DNA of 64,000 nt from Rhizophagus irregularis (lineage: Eukaryota; Glomeromycota; Glomeromycetes; Glomerales; Glomeraceae). The notes under the pieces are model-generated. The model was not told the DNA's origin. It saw nothing but the letters and a program-made list of their open reading frames with translations, and did no database searches. How positions within the stretch are numbered: the stretch's first letter is position 1; every line of letters begins with the position of its first letter. Below are positions 34,330 through 46,229 of this stretch, piece by piece. The DNA lies in NCBI RefSeq assembly GCF_026210795.1, contig NC_089439.1:5084001-5148000 (forward strand), read 5' to 3'. The position numbers and the translations under genes are program-made.

Positions 34330-35807
34330 GTCCTTCTCAAAACCCGTCACTTTTCCCCGTCAAAAACTCCTCCTTGGTCTCCCTGAAAAAATTTCACGTG
34401 ACGAAACCTTGTATAACAAGGTCTGTGAGATCAAGAGCTTTCTTTTTTGAGCTGATCCTTCTACAAACACCAATGATATTCATTTGCGAATACACACCAA
34501 CGATTGCCAAATAAGCAAAATGCTCACGTACTTTTTTTCTTTTCAAATATTACGACGCCGTTCTTATACGTGTACGACATACTATCTTATACGACCTATA
34601 TTGTGTGACATATACGTCGTATAAGAACATAGCACCCGATCGTATAAGAACGATACATTTGCTATTACGACATGATTAGATCGAAACTACTAGAACGTAT
34701 TATGATTATCAATCAACGCAAATTTTCCTACAAACGTTATCGTTTTTATTTTGGAATATTTGTTCCATGTAAAATGCCTTATACTAGTGGTTCTGGACGT
34801 GTACCAGCACTTTTATCATGTCACATGACCGACACGCTCATCAAAACCTTTTTGAAATTCTTAAAAAACGCTATAATTAAAGAAAAGAAAATTCCACCCA
34901 AGTCAACTGCTACGACTAACGACAAAATAGCGAATCCCTTGGCATCACCTATAGAGTCATATATCAGGCTAATGGACGTCAATTCTTTTTTAATCAACAA
35001 CAAACATTAAAGATTTCAAGATTTTCGTCTTACATATAGTTTAAATCCTCATGACAACATGCTCGATTTGCAAGACGTTGTAAACGTATTTTTTGTACTC
35101 CACCTACAATACTCACAAATCCCGATTTAATGGATGTAGAACACAAATTGGCTATGGCCAAAAACATCGTTTCCTTTTTTTAAATTCACAAATCCTTAAC
35201 AAACCGATCACACATCTTAAATATAAAAAATCCGATCGCTTGTGAGAACGATTACAATTTCAAATTACCTAGAACTACATTTACTAAACCTACAACTCCT
35301 GCTATTACTTTAGCACCTGATCCACCAGATCACCTCGTATTTCGGTCTCGACTTACGATCAAGTACCGTTTCAGTCTATTTCGACTGAACCTATAGTCGA
35401 AACTAACCCTAAAATTGAAATTCCAGAGGACCTAAGGCCTTTTATACCCGTTGACGGTCAACTCTATATCAAAAAAGTCGCAAAAAAAAATTCTCTTGGA
35501 GCCTGGTAGTAATAAATGGTACGCCGAACTACGCAGACTAAGAGATGATCATAACCTACAAGTTAACACCCAAAGGCGTATTGAAGAAGGAGAACGGAAA
35601 GCATTATTGCTTGGCACATCCGTCAAAAGAGCAGATCTACGTGAAGCTATGGCTCAAGATCTTACTACTTATCAGAATACACACCACGATTTTTCCCTGT
35701 TCGATATCAACGCAGATCATTATCGTTGCAAAGGTTCCACTCCGGAAGAAGCTAAAGAACTCGAAAAACGCCCACGCAAACGAAATGTGATATATCCCAC
35801 AATTTAG
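34330..35807 (+). pseudogene. Broken coding block of unrecognised family
   Basis: The plus strand starts well (MSFSKPVTFPRQKLLLGLPE at 34330). It shows protein-like pieces over 1.5 kb, ending in a 100-codon stretch with NKWYAELRRLRDDHN and a charged end before the stop at 35807. Composition is less AT-rich than the flanks. Several interruptions occur, and a 106-bp inverted-repeat element sits inside (34557-34662). I do not recognise the family; it could derive from a mobile element or a host gene. It looks inactive. Confidence 0.45.
34557..34662. mobile_element. Small inverted-repeat element with 9-bp duplication
   Basis: The word CGTTCTTATACG near the left end is inverted at the right (CGTATAAGAACG), with a further CGTATAAGAAC copy inside. 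The flanks carry TATTACGAC at 34548-34556 and again at 34663-34671, a perfect 9-bp direct repeat. The terminal bases GC match, but the right end has about eight extra bases before the matching word. Nine bases suggests a Mutator-like helper. It interrupts the coding block around it, so it arrived after that sequence. Confidence 0.6.
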
Positions 35808-36760
35808 ACTTACATCATTAACATTACAAACAATTTAGAATAGTGTGAATCATTCCACTTCTAACAGTATTGACAAGTGTACGGATTTTGACATATAAAA
35901 AAAATCTTACTATACCGAATTCTACTAATTAATACTGTACACCGTTTAACGAAGTAAAGTGTATAAACAGTATATACAAAATGACTCACATTGTAACGAA
36001 TTTTATATTATAACGACACACTATTTTATAAAAATTTCATAAATTAAACGAATTTTAAATGGTTACTTACTTGTGGCATAGAATATAGGTAAAATTACAA
36101 AAGAAAATATATAGAAAAGGAACTATTTTAAGTATATTTCAGCATATGTAATTTTCACCGTGTGACATGAAATCATTCACGTTATATAAATTCAAATTTG
36201 GGGAAGACCTTGTCGAAGTTGAAATCATGCAAATTCGCATAATTTTACCGTCAAAAGCTTCTCCGCTTTACGTGCTATAACTTAAAGAAAATCGGATCCT
36301 CATAAATCCAATCCGTGTTCACAAATAAGACGAATGGGATGTTGTGAAACTTAATTATCTGCTTCTTTCATTTTATGTAGGAGTTGTGGAATCGTATGAT
36401 GAGCATGCGAATGATTTTGTTAATTAGATATTGTTGATATTATTACTAATGTACTTACTGTGTTAATGTATGTGTATAATCATCATTAAATGCGTTTACT
36501 GACACGTCAATATACATATTTTTAACATCACTATACACATTTTTAACATCAATATATGCATTTTTATACATTATTATACGTGTTTTTAAACGACGCCATA
36601 GAATTGTTTAATATTTTTAAGTAGCGTTGATTGACATAAGGTTCGTTACTCTACATTTTTTGGTACATTTATTAACACTTTATACGTCTATTCAAATTAC
36701 CATTTGTAATGCATACGTAATTTTATAAAAAAATTTATTTTTTTAAAAAATTATATTAAA
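35808..36760. other. Intergenic with possible coding remnant at 36170-36430 (plus strand)
   Basis: On the plus strand about 36173-36427 reads as pieces such as YKFKFGEDLVEVEIMQIRI and VVESYDEHANDFVN, broken by stops. I cannot assign them. Around 36500-36600 the words ACATTTTTAACATCA(A/C)TATA repeat loosely three times. Confidence 0.3.
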
Positions 36761-36764
36761 AATT

Positions 36765-37085
36765 ATAAAATAATTATAAAAAAAAAGTCTGACCCCTCCC
36801 AATCAGACACGTCCAAACCCCATTGGACAAAAAGAATAAAAAATTATAAAATAATTATAAAAAAAAAGTCTGACCCCCCCAATCAGACACGTCCAAACCC
36901 CATTGGACAAAAAGAATAAAAAATTATAAAATAATTATAAAAAAAAAGTCTGACCCCCCCAATCAGACACGTCCAAACCCATTGGACAAAAAGAATAAAA
37001 AATATAAAAAAATATAAAAAAAAATATGAAAAAAAAGTCTGACCCCAATCAGACACGTCCAACCCCAATTGGACAAAAATAAAAA
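36765..37085. repeat. 82-bp tandem repeat, four copies, each with two hairpins
   Basis: Each unit has an A/T-rich half (AAATTATAAAATAATTATAA) and a GC-richer half. The latter holds two small stem-loops in a row: GTCTGA...TCAGAC, then GTCCAA...TTGGAC. Four copies run head to tail with small losses in the last. The 3' end of the minus-strand zinc-knuckle frame runs into this array. Confidence 0.9.
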
Positions 37086-37474
37086 TAAAAAAAAATTTAT
37101 TTTTAAAGCCATGGCTCCTTTCTGGCGTTAACTTTACAAGTTTCACTTTGTAAGATTTGCTGGACCAGCATTTAACAACACAGTGACCTTTAAACTCTGG
37201 AGGGATTTTATCGCAGTAAGCTACCCAGTGGAAACCGTTACAATAGATGCAAGTTAAGTTTCCTACAGTATTTTTATGTTTAAATTTAAAAATAAATTAT
37301 TATTAGATAATTTATAAACTTTAATTTTATATTAAATTGATAAATACCAGATTGTGATGATGAGACGTGTGGTGAGGATAAGCGTGATGAGACATGCGAC
37401 CAGACATTCGAGCGTGACGGGATATTTGATGTGGTTGTATCCGCTACTTTCTTTACAGCTTCTTTGATTTTCAT
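36883..37474 (-). CDS. Zinc-knuckle-like fragment running into a tandem repeat
   Basis: Two exons join in phase. 37348-37474 encodes a Ser-rich piece (MKIKEAVKKVADTTTSN ... SSPHVSSSQS). The exon starting at 37262 encodes NLTCIYCNGFHWVAYCDKIP, whose C-x2-C-x3-H-x4-C spacing is close to a CCHC zinc knuckle. It continues through KGHCVVKCWSSKSYKVKLV. After HGFKNK the frame enters the 82-bp hairpin repeat and does not stop until 36883, so the last 60 or so residues are repeat-encoded and low in complexity. Upstream (about 37500-37600) more coding-like pieces occur (SCKSNKKTQKFTDIASNII), so the gene was longer. It may be a transposon-derived or host gene remnant; I cannot say which. Confidence 0.5.
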
Positions 37475-38879
37475 TGTTAAACATCTTCATTTTCTTCAAC
37501 TTTCTTAATGGTCTGAATCCATTACAGAAATTATGTTAGAAGCGATATCTGTGAACTTTTGTGTCTTTTTATTAGACTTGCACGAAGACCTGGTTTTCTA
37601 ATATAGTAGAATTAATAGAAATTTTTATTTTTAGTAAATTGATATATACATTCGGCCATTTAAAAAGATGATATAAATCATTTAAATGCTATATCTTCAT
37701 CTATATTTTTCAATATAAAGTAAATTAATTATTCACTAATAGTATTTGACATATTACCTTTATATTATGTTTATTTCAATCGGTAATGAGCCTAGCATAT
37801 CGTTCTAACCAATAATCTCTACTTGTTTTTCCATAAATACGCCATATTTGACGTATGTCTTTTTTAAAAGCTGTAATTGTCTCATACTTGAATTGTTAAA
37901 TATATTTTATATAATAATTATTACCAAAACCTGTTAACTTATTCACGGCTTCATGTTAAAAAAATAATATATTAAAAATCATAAAGATTTTTTTTTTTAT
38001 ATTAATTATTTTACTTACTATTGATTATTTTTTATCGAGTTAATAGCCATAAGGAAAACTTCTTTAGCATGTCGTTACGATTTTTTGTGCTTTAAGAACT
38101 TGTTCGTTTATTTCAAATTTGTTATCTATAGTTTTTTTGATACGTTACTTATAGTTTATTTTTTTGAGTCTTTTATTTAAAAAAAACCAAGGAAAAAAAA
38201 TATTTGAAAAATAAAAATTTCGTTTTTTTTTTATTCTTTTTTTTTTTTTTTAATACATTTTCTGAAGAAATCACATTTTTTTAAAAGAAAAAGTCATGGT
38301 AAAATTCCAATTTAGGGAATAGAGCATTATTTTTAGAAATCTTGGCGTAATAATTGATAATCTAAAGATTAAAAGACAGCTTCTACTAGTGTGACGCAGT
38401 GCGCTTTTGAAAAATCCGAAGAAGTTTTTAACTGTTGTTAACTCGAAATAATGTATTCGGTCCGAAATTTATTCGATAAAACTTTTGCCATCACTAAAAT
38501 AATTTTTATACGAGAAAAAATAGACACACCTTAACGAGTTTTATTTGAAAGAGAACCCTTGATAATAATAGATATTTTGTAATACATAAATTTATATTTG
38601 GTTTAGCTATTGTATAGCGTTTATTCCTACTTTTTACTTTCTTTTTGTTATTACGTATTTCCTCCCTCCTTTCTTTTCTTTCTTCAAAAATTTTTCTGTG
38701 GGAAAAAATATTTTTTTCCTTTACGTGATCTTGACGATTTTGGTAATCTAACTTGCTGAATTTCACGCAACATCTGTGAAGATTGAACCAATCAATGGAT
38801 AATCAGACAACGTGCAGATGAGCAGATCTTACGAATTTAGTTGTCCTACGTGTATGACACGCAGTTCCCATTGAAATCT
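37475..38879. other. Intergenic
   Basis: Apart from the coding-like piece at 37500-37600 noted with the neighbouring gene, no gene is supported. A minus-strand open frame at 38506-38766 begins MKFSKLDYQNRQDHVKEKN and is rich in Lys, Arg and Glu. It lacks any known motif and sits in low-complexity DNA, so I do not call it. Confidence 0.3.
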
Positions 38880-39063
38880 GCCCGTCTGAAATCTGTGCCA
38901 GGTTAGTGTGGTGACAAATAAAATTTTGGCACTAAAAAAATTGTCCCTCAGATACTTAGTGTTTTTGAACTCGTGGCTGCACGTGATCAGGTGACGCGTA
39001 AACATCACCCCTTCCTATTATAATAGTGATCGACACTAACCTGGCACAGATTTCATACCGGCC
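38880..39063. mobile_element. MITE with 8-bp target duplication (hAT-like)
   Basis: The left end reads GCCCGTCTGAAATCTGTGCC and continues AGGTTAGTGT. The right end is its inverse with about two mismatches and one extra base. The flanks carry TGAAATCT at 38872-38879 and 39064-39071, an 8-bp direct repeat typical of hAT elements. Because the word TGAAATCTG is also part of the inverted end, the border could be placed slightly differently. The interior (TGCACGTGATCAGGTGACGC) has no coding capacity. Confidence 0.65.
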
Positions 39064-40243
39064 TGAAATCTTATGCAGGTTCCAACAATGTTGGAAAGAA
39101 GAAAATTTTCTTATTACTTGTTTTTCTAAAAAAGAAAAGATTTCGATTAATCAAAATTGAAAAATAGGAGTTTATGATTAAATAATGAATATTTTCATCC
39201 TAAAAGAGAAAACAAGGAAAAAGGTTAATAATTATTAAATGTTAATGGATTCTTTTTTTATAAAATATTGAAAGAAAGAGTGCAATACCCGGGAATAATT
39301 TTACGGGGCCCTCTTTGTTTTTATTACCTTATTTAGCTGTTCCGTAATCTGACTCTTAAATATTTTCAAGATAAGCTTAATTCATTCATTCATTCACACA
39401 TTTCTATTTTTGGCGATCATAAATGAACGAATGAAGTAACACACATCATAAAACATTGAAATACTTTCCTAATTAGCGTTCTTTTAAGGATAGAGCAATT
39501 ATTTTAAAAAAAGAATTATAGTAAAGATTTGATGATACGTTACTGTTACGCTCCATGAAAAAAAATTTTATCAAGATCATGAGATTTCATTACTGGTCAT
39601 TTGGTACAAGGATAAAATAACTTTTTACCTAAAAATAGATTTTTGTATCCCAAGCAATCATAGTGATGTGATCGATTGAATTTGATATTTAAAAGAACAA
39701 GAACGAAAGTTAAAATAATCCATTATTTCAATTATATACTTTTTATGACCTAAATTTTTAAAGCTATTAAATATCAACATATACTTTTAATAGAAATTTC
39801 TTTTTTTTCATTCCCATTTCCTTTATCAATGTCCCATGAGTGATTTTTTTAAAAAATTTCATTGTTAATAGATTTTCATTATTTTAAGACTATATTTAGT
39901 AAAATAGCGTGAAGATACGGGGACGTATCCTATCTTTCGTTTTTTTATTATAAATATGCCATTTTTTTAACATGACTATTCCGTTATTAGTGTTTTTTCG
40001 AATTTCTTTTTTATTTGTCGTCTTATTAATTTCATATGTTCTTTTGATATTTATCTTTCCCATTAATTCTCTTTAATTTTACAATTTACAGTATAAATGA
40101 GCGATTCTTTACAATACAAAATGAATTTTTTATTAAGGAGAAAATAAACATAATTTTTTTTTTACAAATAATTACAGATAATAGAACGAATAAGAAAAAA
40201 ACATGTACTTTACATTGCATATTGTACAAATAAATGCATTATT
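39064..40243. other. Intergenic
   Basis: AT-rich, no gene or structured repeat that I can support. Confidence 0.3.
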
Positions 40244-40978
40244 TTACAAGAATTTTTTAAAGAGGAATTTGTCTTCTTTTGGGTAAAAGTTACATTGTAA
40301 AGTGGGTAATAAATAATTATGTTGCTGATGGTAAGTATAGTCATCATGATGAGGAGGAGTAAGCAAGGCAGTTGGATCGAATGGTAAGGTGATAGTAGTT
40401 ACAGGAATAACGGTTGATGCGATGGTAAAGGTGCTTGATCTTCTTGAAGATCTTGAAGAAGTTGATAAGCGTCTACGTCTCTGACTTGAGTTTCTAGAAC
40501 GTTTCTGTTTTGTATACCAGTAGTTCTTGACCATATTTTCAGATCTAAGAAAGCCAAATCGTTTTCTTAGATCTTTAATAAGAGACGTCCATCGTATTGT
40601 CCCATTTTCTGTCCTATTACATAAAATCCAATCGTCAATAAAATACTCTTCATCATCGTTTAAATCATCAAGGTTAACTAATAAAAGAGAATATATTGGA
40701 TGAGAACGAGAACGTGAAAGTAAACAATCCAATAAATATACGCACGTTCAGGGTTAAGATAATTACGATAGTAATTACTAATCTGGCTAGCAGTGTATCT
40801 GTTGTTAAGGATTCTACTAATCCTTACAAACGGATCACGGACGTTTCCAATACGTCTTAAACGTTTTAATTCAAGTAAAACGGTGTGCCTCTGCAAAAAT
40901 CCGTGTAATTAAGTTAATATCAACAACAATAATAATTTGATAATAATCATTTCAACTTACATCCTGAGGTGACAGCAT
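40244..40978 (-). CDS. Type B two-repeat Myb/SANT-like protein
   Basis: Three exons: 40961-40978 (MLSPQD), 40746-40890 and 40244-40677. The middle donor is GTGCGT; all phases agree, giving about 199 residues. Exon 2 is the first repeat (LLELKRLRRIGNVRDPFVRI ... ASQISNYYRNYLNPE). Exon 3 begins LNLDDLNDDEEYF and holds the second repeat (IDDWILCN, IRWTSLIKDLRKRFG, NMVKNYWYTKQKR). A basic Ser/Arg stretch (RRRRLSTSSRSSRRSS) follows that could be a nuclear-localisation or phosphorylation region, then a His/Tyr-rich tail. Same layout as the paralogues at 18618, 23154 and 43997. Confidence 0.8.
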
Positions 40979-43900
40979 TATAGGAAGAATTTGTTGGTAA
41001 GTTTTGAGTTATTATTATTATTTTTTTTTATTATTCACAATCAAAAATAAGAAATTTGATAATGAATAAAATTTAGGGGAATTCCCGAAGACACTCCTTA
41101 TATAAATCTTTAATTTTCTGCGCGTACCAAAGGAACGTATTTGATATTTAATAAACAAGATCAGGTAAAAAAACCAGTTATAATAAAAAATATATACATA
41201 AATTAAAATATATATTTATTTATTTATTTAAATTCTCTTTTTCTGGCTGATGTATAATATATATCCTAATAAGAGGAATATTGAATGTCCTTTCAATAAA
41301 GTATTATATCTTTCAATTACAAGATTATGTACCAGTTCAAAAACCAGATGCATATTACAGTAATATAAAGTATATATTATTCACTTTATTTTTGGTTAAA
41401 TCAAAATATACATTTTAATAAAGATTTTTTATTTAATACATATATTTACTGTATATTTATTAATTACAATATTATATACGAATTAAAGAATAAAGTTCAA
41501 TTATTTTAATAATATATTTTTTAAAAGGTTCCATTCAATATACACCAAATTAAGTGTTGAAAGGATGTTGAAAGGATGAAGTAGATCTATTTTGACTCGT
41601 TAGAATACAAGCATAAAGTATATATTTTTATGTATATTCGATATACAATAAAAATATATTCTTTAATAATTTATTGAATCTGTATACTAAAATATCTAAC
41701 AAGGAATGCGCAGATATTGTTTAATAAATATTTGTAATTTTTCGCCTAGCCTATAAAATAAAAAATTTCATTCTAAAAGTAAAGATTCTTGGATTTTACT
41801 TTTTATTTATATATTATTAATATTATATAGTATAAATACTAATATAAAAATATTTAAACCATTTAAAATTTCCATTTTTATATATACATAATTTTCCCAT
41901 GTACATAAAGAAAGTCCCTTTGTATGATTTCATTTTAATTTTTCTTTTTTTGTCTTGTATGAATGTGAATGAGTATAATGTCAAATTTAGAATTATTTAC
42001 AATGCAAATCTGCAAATGTAATACAATGATGTATCTTACATATTTACTTCGTTTTCAAAGTAAATATTCAAATATAATACAATTTATAATAAATTTGAAC
42101 GAGACAAATTTATGTTTAATATAATGTATAATGATCAATGTTACCGATTTTTTTATCTAAAAAAAACAAAATCTTAAAAAACAGATCGGCGATCTTTACC
42201 GCCATTAGGTGTGGCGCACGCCGCCGCAAGTGAGTATATTGATCACGTGATACATTTGTTAAATCTGGCCAGCACTAGAAATTTGGCCAAAGTTATTTCG
42301 ATATTCCGCATCGATCGAACTTTGTAAGATTTTTGCAAGAAATTTGAATTCAGAGATATCTCGTACACAAATTATTCTACGTATCCACCCTTACAAGGGT
42401 CATGAATCTCCGTAAATTGAGTTTGAGTTTGATATTTGAAGTATGAGATAATTTTTATAAAACTGTGTCGTATTCTATATACTTTTCTAGGGAAAATCTC
42501 CGAGAATGCGACTAGAAGAAGCCAGTTTATATAAAATTCTCCTGTTTTTAACGATTGTAAATGGATTTAAATTCTTACTGTTAGTGATATTAAAGTAACT
42601 AATTGTAATTGGATTTTTTACTTTATAAAAAAAGAAATTCAAAGTTCAAACTCTAGAATTTGGACGCTTTAAATAAATAATTTTTCATAATTTTCTTTGT
42701 TCTTTTCGACCACATTTATTGGATCAAAAAAAAGTTTTTAAAATGATGTGAATCACAAAGATAATGAAAAATAAGTATAGCAACAATTGTATGAACTTTT
42801 TTATTATTTCTTTAACCGTTCGGGTTGATAGTTTTGTGTGACATTGTCATGTCAAATGTATATCATACTTTGTGTAAATAAAACGTGAATGACTTCTACC
42901 CAAAGTTCCCTTTGTTCTCTTTGTCAACTTTGTCAAAATAACTCAATATGTAATATTATATCCACAAGACAGATAGATATACCATAAAAATAAAAAAAAT
43001 ACTTTATTAATTTTATTTGCTCTTTTTTTTTGAATAAAAAAAAAGTTATTAAAGTTATTTTATATATATATATATTTTTTTCTTTTTTCAATTTATTTTA
43101 TATTTTTTTTTTTTTTGCTTTTTTTCCAATTAACCATCCACCCAAAGAAACCCAAAAATGAAATTTTTTCAAAAAATCTCAAAAATTAAAAGAAACAAAA
43201 AAGAAGATAAAAAAAAATTAAAAAAAATCAAACATTACATTAACTAATTTGGTTATTATTTTTTTAGAATACTATATAATGAAAAAAAGGTTCTATTTAA
43301 AAGAACTAATAGAAAAGGAAAAGAGAAAACTAAGTTTTACATTATTATTTTTTTCTGAATATTAGCCCGACTTTTATTTTTAGTATTAAATGAGAAAAAA
43401 TTCTATCCAAAACCAAAGATGATATATAAGAAAGATTAAAACGAAAAAAAAAGAGAACAGAAATAGCAAAAAACGTAAGTGTAATTATTAAATTTCTTTG
43501 AATATTAAGCCAAGAATTAAAAAAGAGAGAAGGAAAAAGAAACGATTAATTTTTTTGAAAAAAAAATTGAACAAAAATGATAATGTAAAAGAAAGATTAA
43601 GAAGAAAGAGGATAGAACAGAAATTAAGATGTATGAAATACATAATTATTAATAATCTATATTATATATATGTATTTTTTTTTTTTAGAAAGAACAGGAA
43701 TAAGAAACGATTATAATTAATTTTTTTTTTTTTTTTTTTTGTGTTAAAATGAGAAAAAAAAATTCTATCCAAACCAAAAATGATAATACAAAAAAAAAAG
43801 ATCAAGAAGAGAAGAGAACCGAAATTGTGACGTAGTGAAAAAAGATTAATAATAATTTTTTTTTTTGGTGTGAAATGAATAAGTTTTGTCCAAGATTAAG

Positions 43901-43996
43901 AAAGAAGAAAGAAGATTAGGGCATTAAAAGTAAGTATAATTAATAATCAACATAAGATTCCACAAAGTAATAATCATGAATTTTTTATATATATTT
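40979..43996. other. Long AT-rich intergenic stretch
   Basis: No gene is found in 3 kb. A GC-richer patch at 42180-42235 (GTGGCGCACGCCGCCGCAAG) has no recognisable coding sense. From about 43330 to 43930 an A-rich imperfect repeat (ATGAGAAAAAATTCTATCC and variants) recurs about three times at the 3' side of the next gene. Confidence 0.4.
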
Positions 43997-45224
43997 TTAG
44001 CGGCGTAATGGTCCCAATTGTCGTTGATAAAAAGAATCAAGGGGTCGAGTCATATCTGAAATTGAAGAGGGGGGAGGTAATCTGGGACGATTTTGTGTGG
44101 AATAATAATAAAGACAAGAGGGCTCGTTCGAAATAAAAGATGTGGAAGGTAATATGAAACATTGTGAAGGATTATTCCAAATAGAAGAGATAGGAGGTAA
44201 TGTACGACTTTGTGTGGAATCATCATCAAGGAATCGAGGAGGAATACCCGAGATGGAAGGTAACGTGTGACTTCGTTGAGGTGGAGGAAGATTATTCAAA
44301 ATAGAAGAAATAGGAGGTAAAGAAAGAGATCGTGAAACACTATGAGGTGGAGACATGATAGTGATACGTGCTGTATTATTGTACACGTTATTAGAAACCA
44401 TTGCATCCTCACAGGGAGATGACACGATCATGTTTTCATTTTCTTCTATATCCTCTTGAATTACTTTAAGATCATTATTTTCTTCTTTTTCTTTAATTTT
44501 TAAGTTAGGATACCAATAATTTTTTATGATGTTTTCCGATCTGAAAAGGCCAAATTCGTTTTCTAAGTCTTGACGTAAAATTTTCCATTCTATTGGTTTT
44601 TCATACTTTTTACGCTTTAAAATTTTTCCTGAATTAGGTTTCGTTTTAGTTGATGGTTCCCTTTTTGAAATCCATTTGTTAATAAACTGTTTTTCTCCTT
44701 CTCCCAAAGGAGCATGGCATACTAATTAATAATGAGGCCAGAAAAAAAAATCAATTTTTTTTTTAAAAAAAAGGGTTTTAACAAAAAGATTCCACTATTT
44801 ACATTTTGGGTTAAGGTAGTTTCGCCAGCGATTACAAATTTGACGTTGATCGTAAGGAATTATTTTAGCGATTTCCACGAACGGGCTGCGTTCTTTCTTT
44901 GTTTCAAACTCTGCCATCTTATCCAAAATAGTTTGATCACTCTGCAGACAAAAATGTAACAAAATTTTAATTATAATAAATTTATGAAAAAAATTTAAAA
45001 AAAAACAAATTTCATACTTCTTCATCGAAAATAGATCTTCTCTTTTTTACACCTTTCATGAACTTTCGTGGTTTCTTATTTTTCAATTTTTTCTTGATTC
45101 CTTCATTGATCCTCTTTTTTATTTCCTTTACGGGTTTTTCTTTATCGAACAAAAGTGCATCCTTCGTAGATTCTTCTTTAATTATTTTCCTCGCTGATTC
45201 TTTTTCACTCAAATTTGGATACAT
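43997..45224 (-). CDS. Type B two-repeat Myb/SANT-like protein, long Lys-rich N-terminus
   Basis: Three exons: 45018-45224, 44803-44941 and 43997-44721, joining in phase into about 356 residues. Unlike its paralogues the first exon is long (69 codons, MYPNLSEKESARKIIKEE), with Lys/Arg clusters (KKKLKNKKPRKFMKG) typical of a nuclear-localisation signal. Exon 2 is the first repeat (ERSPFVEIAKIIPYDQRQIC NRWRNYLNPK), the most Myb-like of the set. Exon 3 starts LCHAPLGEGEK and carries the second repeat (FINKWIS, IEWKILRQDLENEFG, NIIKNYW), with an unusual Lys-rich insertion of about 20 residues between its first two helices. The tail repeats LPPISSIL/W.NL/NPS motifs four or five times. Probably a DNA-binding regulator. 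Confidence 0.8.
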
Positions 45225-46033
45225 TATTAAACTTTATAATGTTGAAATTGATTATTAATGAAGAACAAAAGGCTGGATATAATGAACAAGCTTTTTGCCT
45301 AAATTCATTTTTTAAAAAAAAACGCCTCTATTTATGTTTAATACTTCTTAAGTAACTCCTTATTATATTATTTATTAATATGAATGAATGAATGCTGCAT
45401 TTAAAGCATTCAAAGGGATTGATTTATTTACAACAAGATAAAGTGTTTATCTAATATTAAATCTCATTGTTAACATCCCAATAAAAGTTAGATTTCAAAT
45501 ATGAAAGGATATAATAAATTAATTATTGACAAACGTTTTTAAATTATGGTATAATTTAAATTACAATTTTAAATTAAGAATTATTGAATCGATTTAATGC
45601 AATAATAATGCAATAATATAAATACGTAATATAGAGTAAAATAAAATATTATTCATATAAATTTTTTACTAAACTGTATTTTTATATATATATATATATT
45701 ATAAATATATATAATATATATATATATATGCAAATCTCGTTCTGATCTGCGTATCCTTACCTGAAATGAATTTATACATTATATGACAACTTTTTAATTA
45801 AAAATCGCTACTCTAATTTTATCCGACTATATTATCTAAAAATATCATAATTAATGATAATTTGATTCAATAATTGAGAGATTATACATCATTTATTTTT
45901 TGATTTAGATTATGCTCGAGATCTCATCGTCCAAATGTCCCAAGCATTATTAAATCGTCGGATTTAAGATATTTTTTTTTTGTTTATAATAATTAGAAAC
46001 GTCATATTAACGTTCCTTTATTTTTTTTTAAAG

Positions 46034-46229
46034 TACATCCTGTTCATTTCTGGCCGCTTGTGGCCAATTTGTTGGTTTATCTTATATTGACTAGATATTT
46101 ATGTATCCAAACTTTTAAAATTCTATATTTTTAATTTGGATCATAAATAACGACCTTATTTCTATTGGTACCAATATAGTTGACCGAAAATAATCCGACC
46201 AGAAATGAACATCCCTATTGGTATGGGCT
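46034..46229. mobile_element. Possible MITE with TGTTCATTTCTGG ends
   Basis: TGTTCATTTCTGGCCG at the left is inverted at the right (CGACCAGAAATGAACA), about 150 bases apart. The right border reads ...ACATCCCTA, which fits a hAT-like TAGGGATG end. The left border has diverged and I cannot fix a target duplication. Confidence 0.4.

Noticed and set aside
38506-38766. 86-codon Lys/Arg/Glu-rich minus-strand frame
   Set aside because: No motif, low-complexity codons and no splice or paralogue support.
43498-43716. Lys/Arg-rich 72-codon frame
   Set aside because: It is read from an A-rich imperfect repeat; basic residues are what A-rich DNA encodes.
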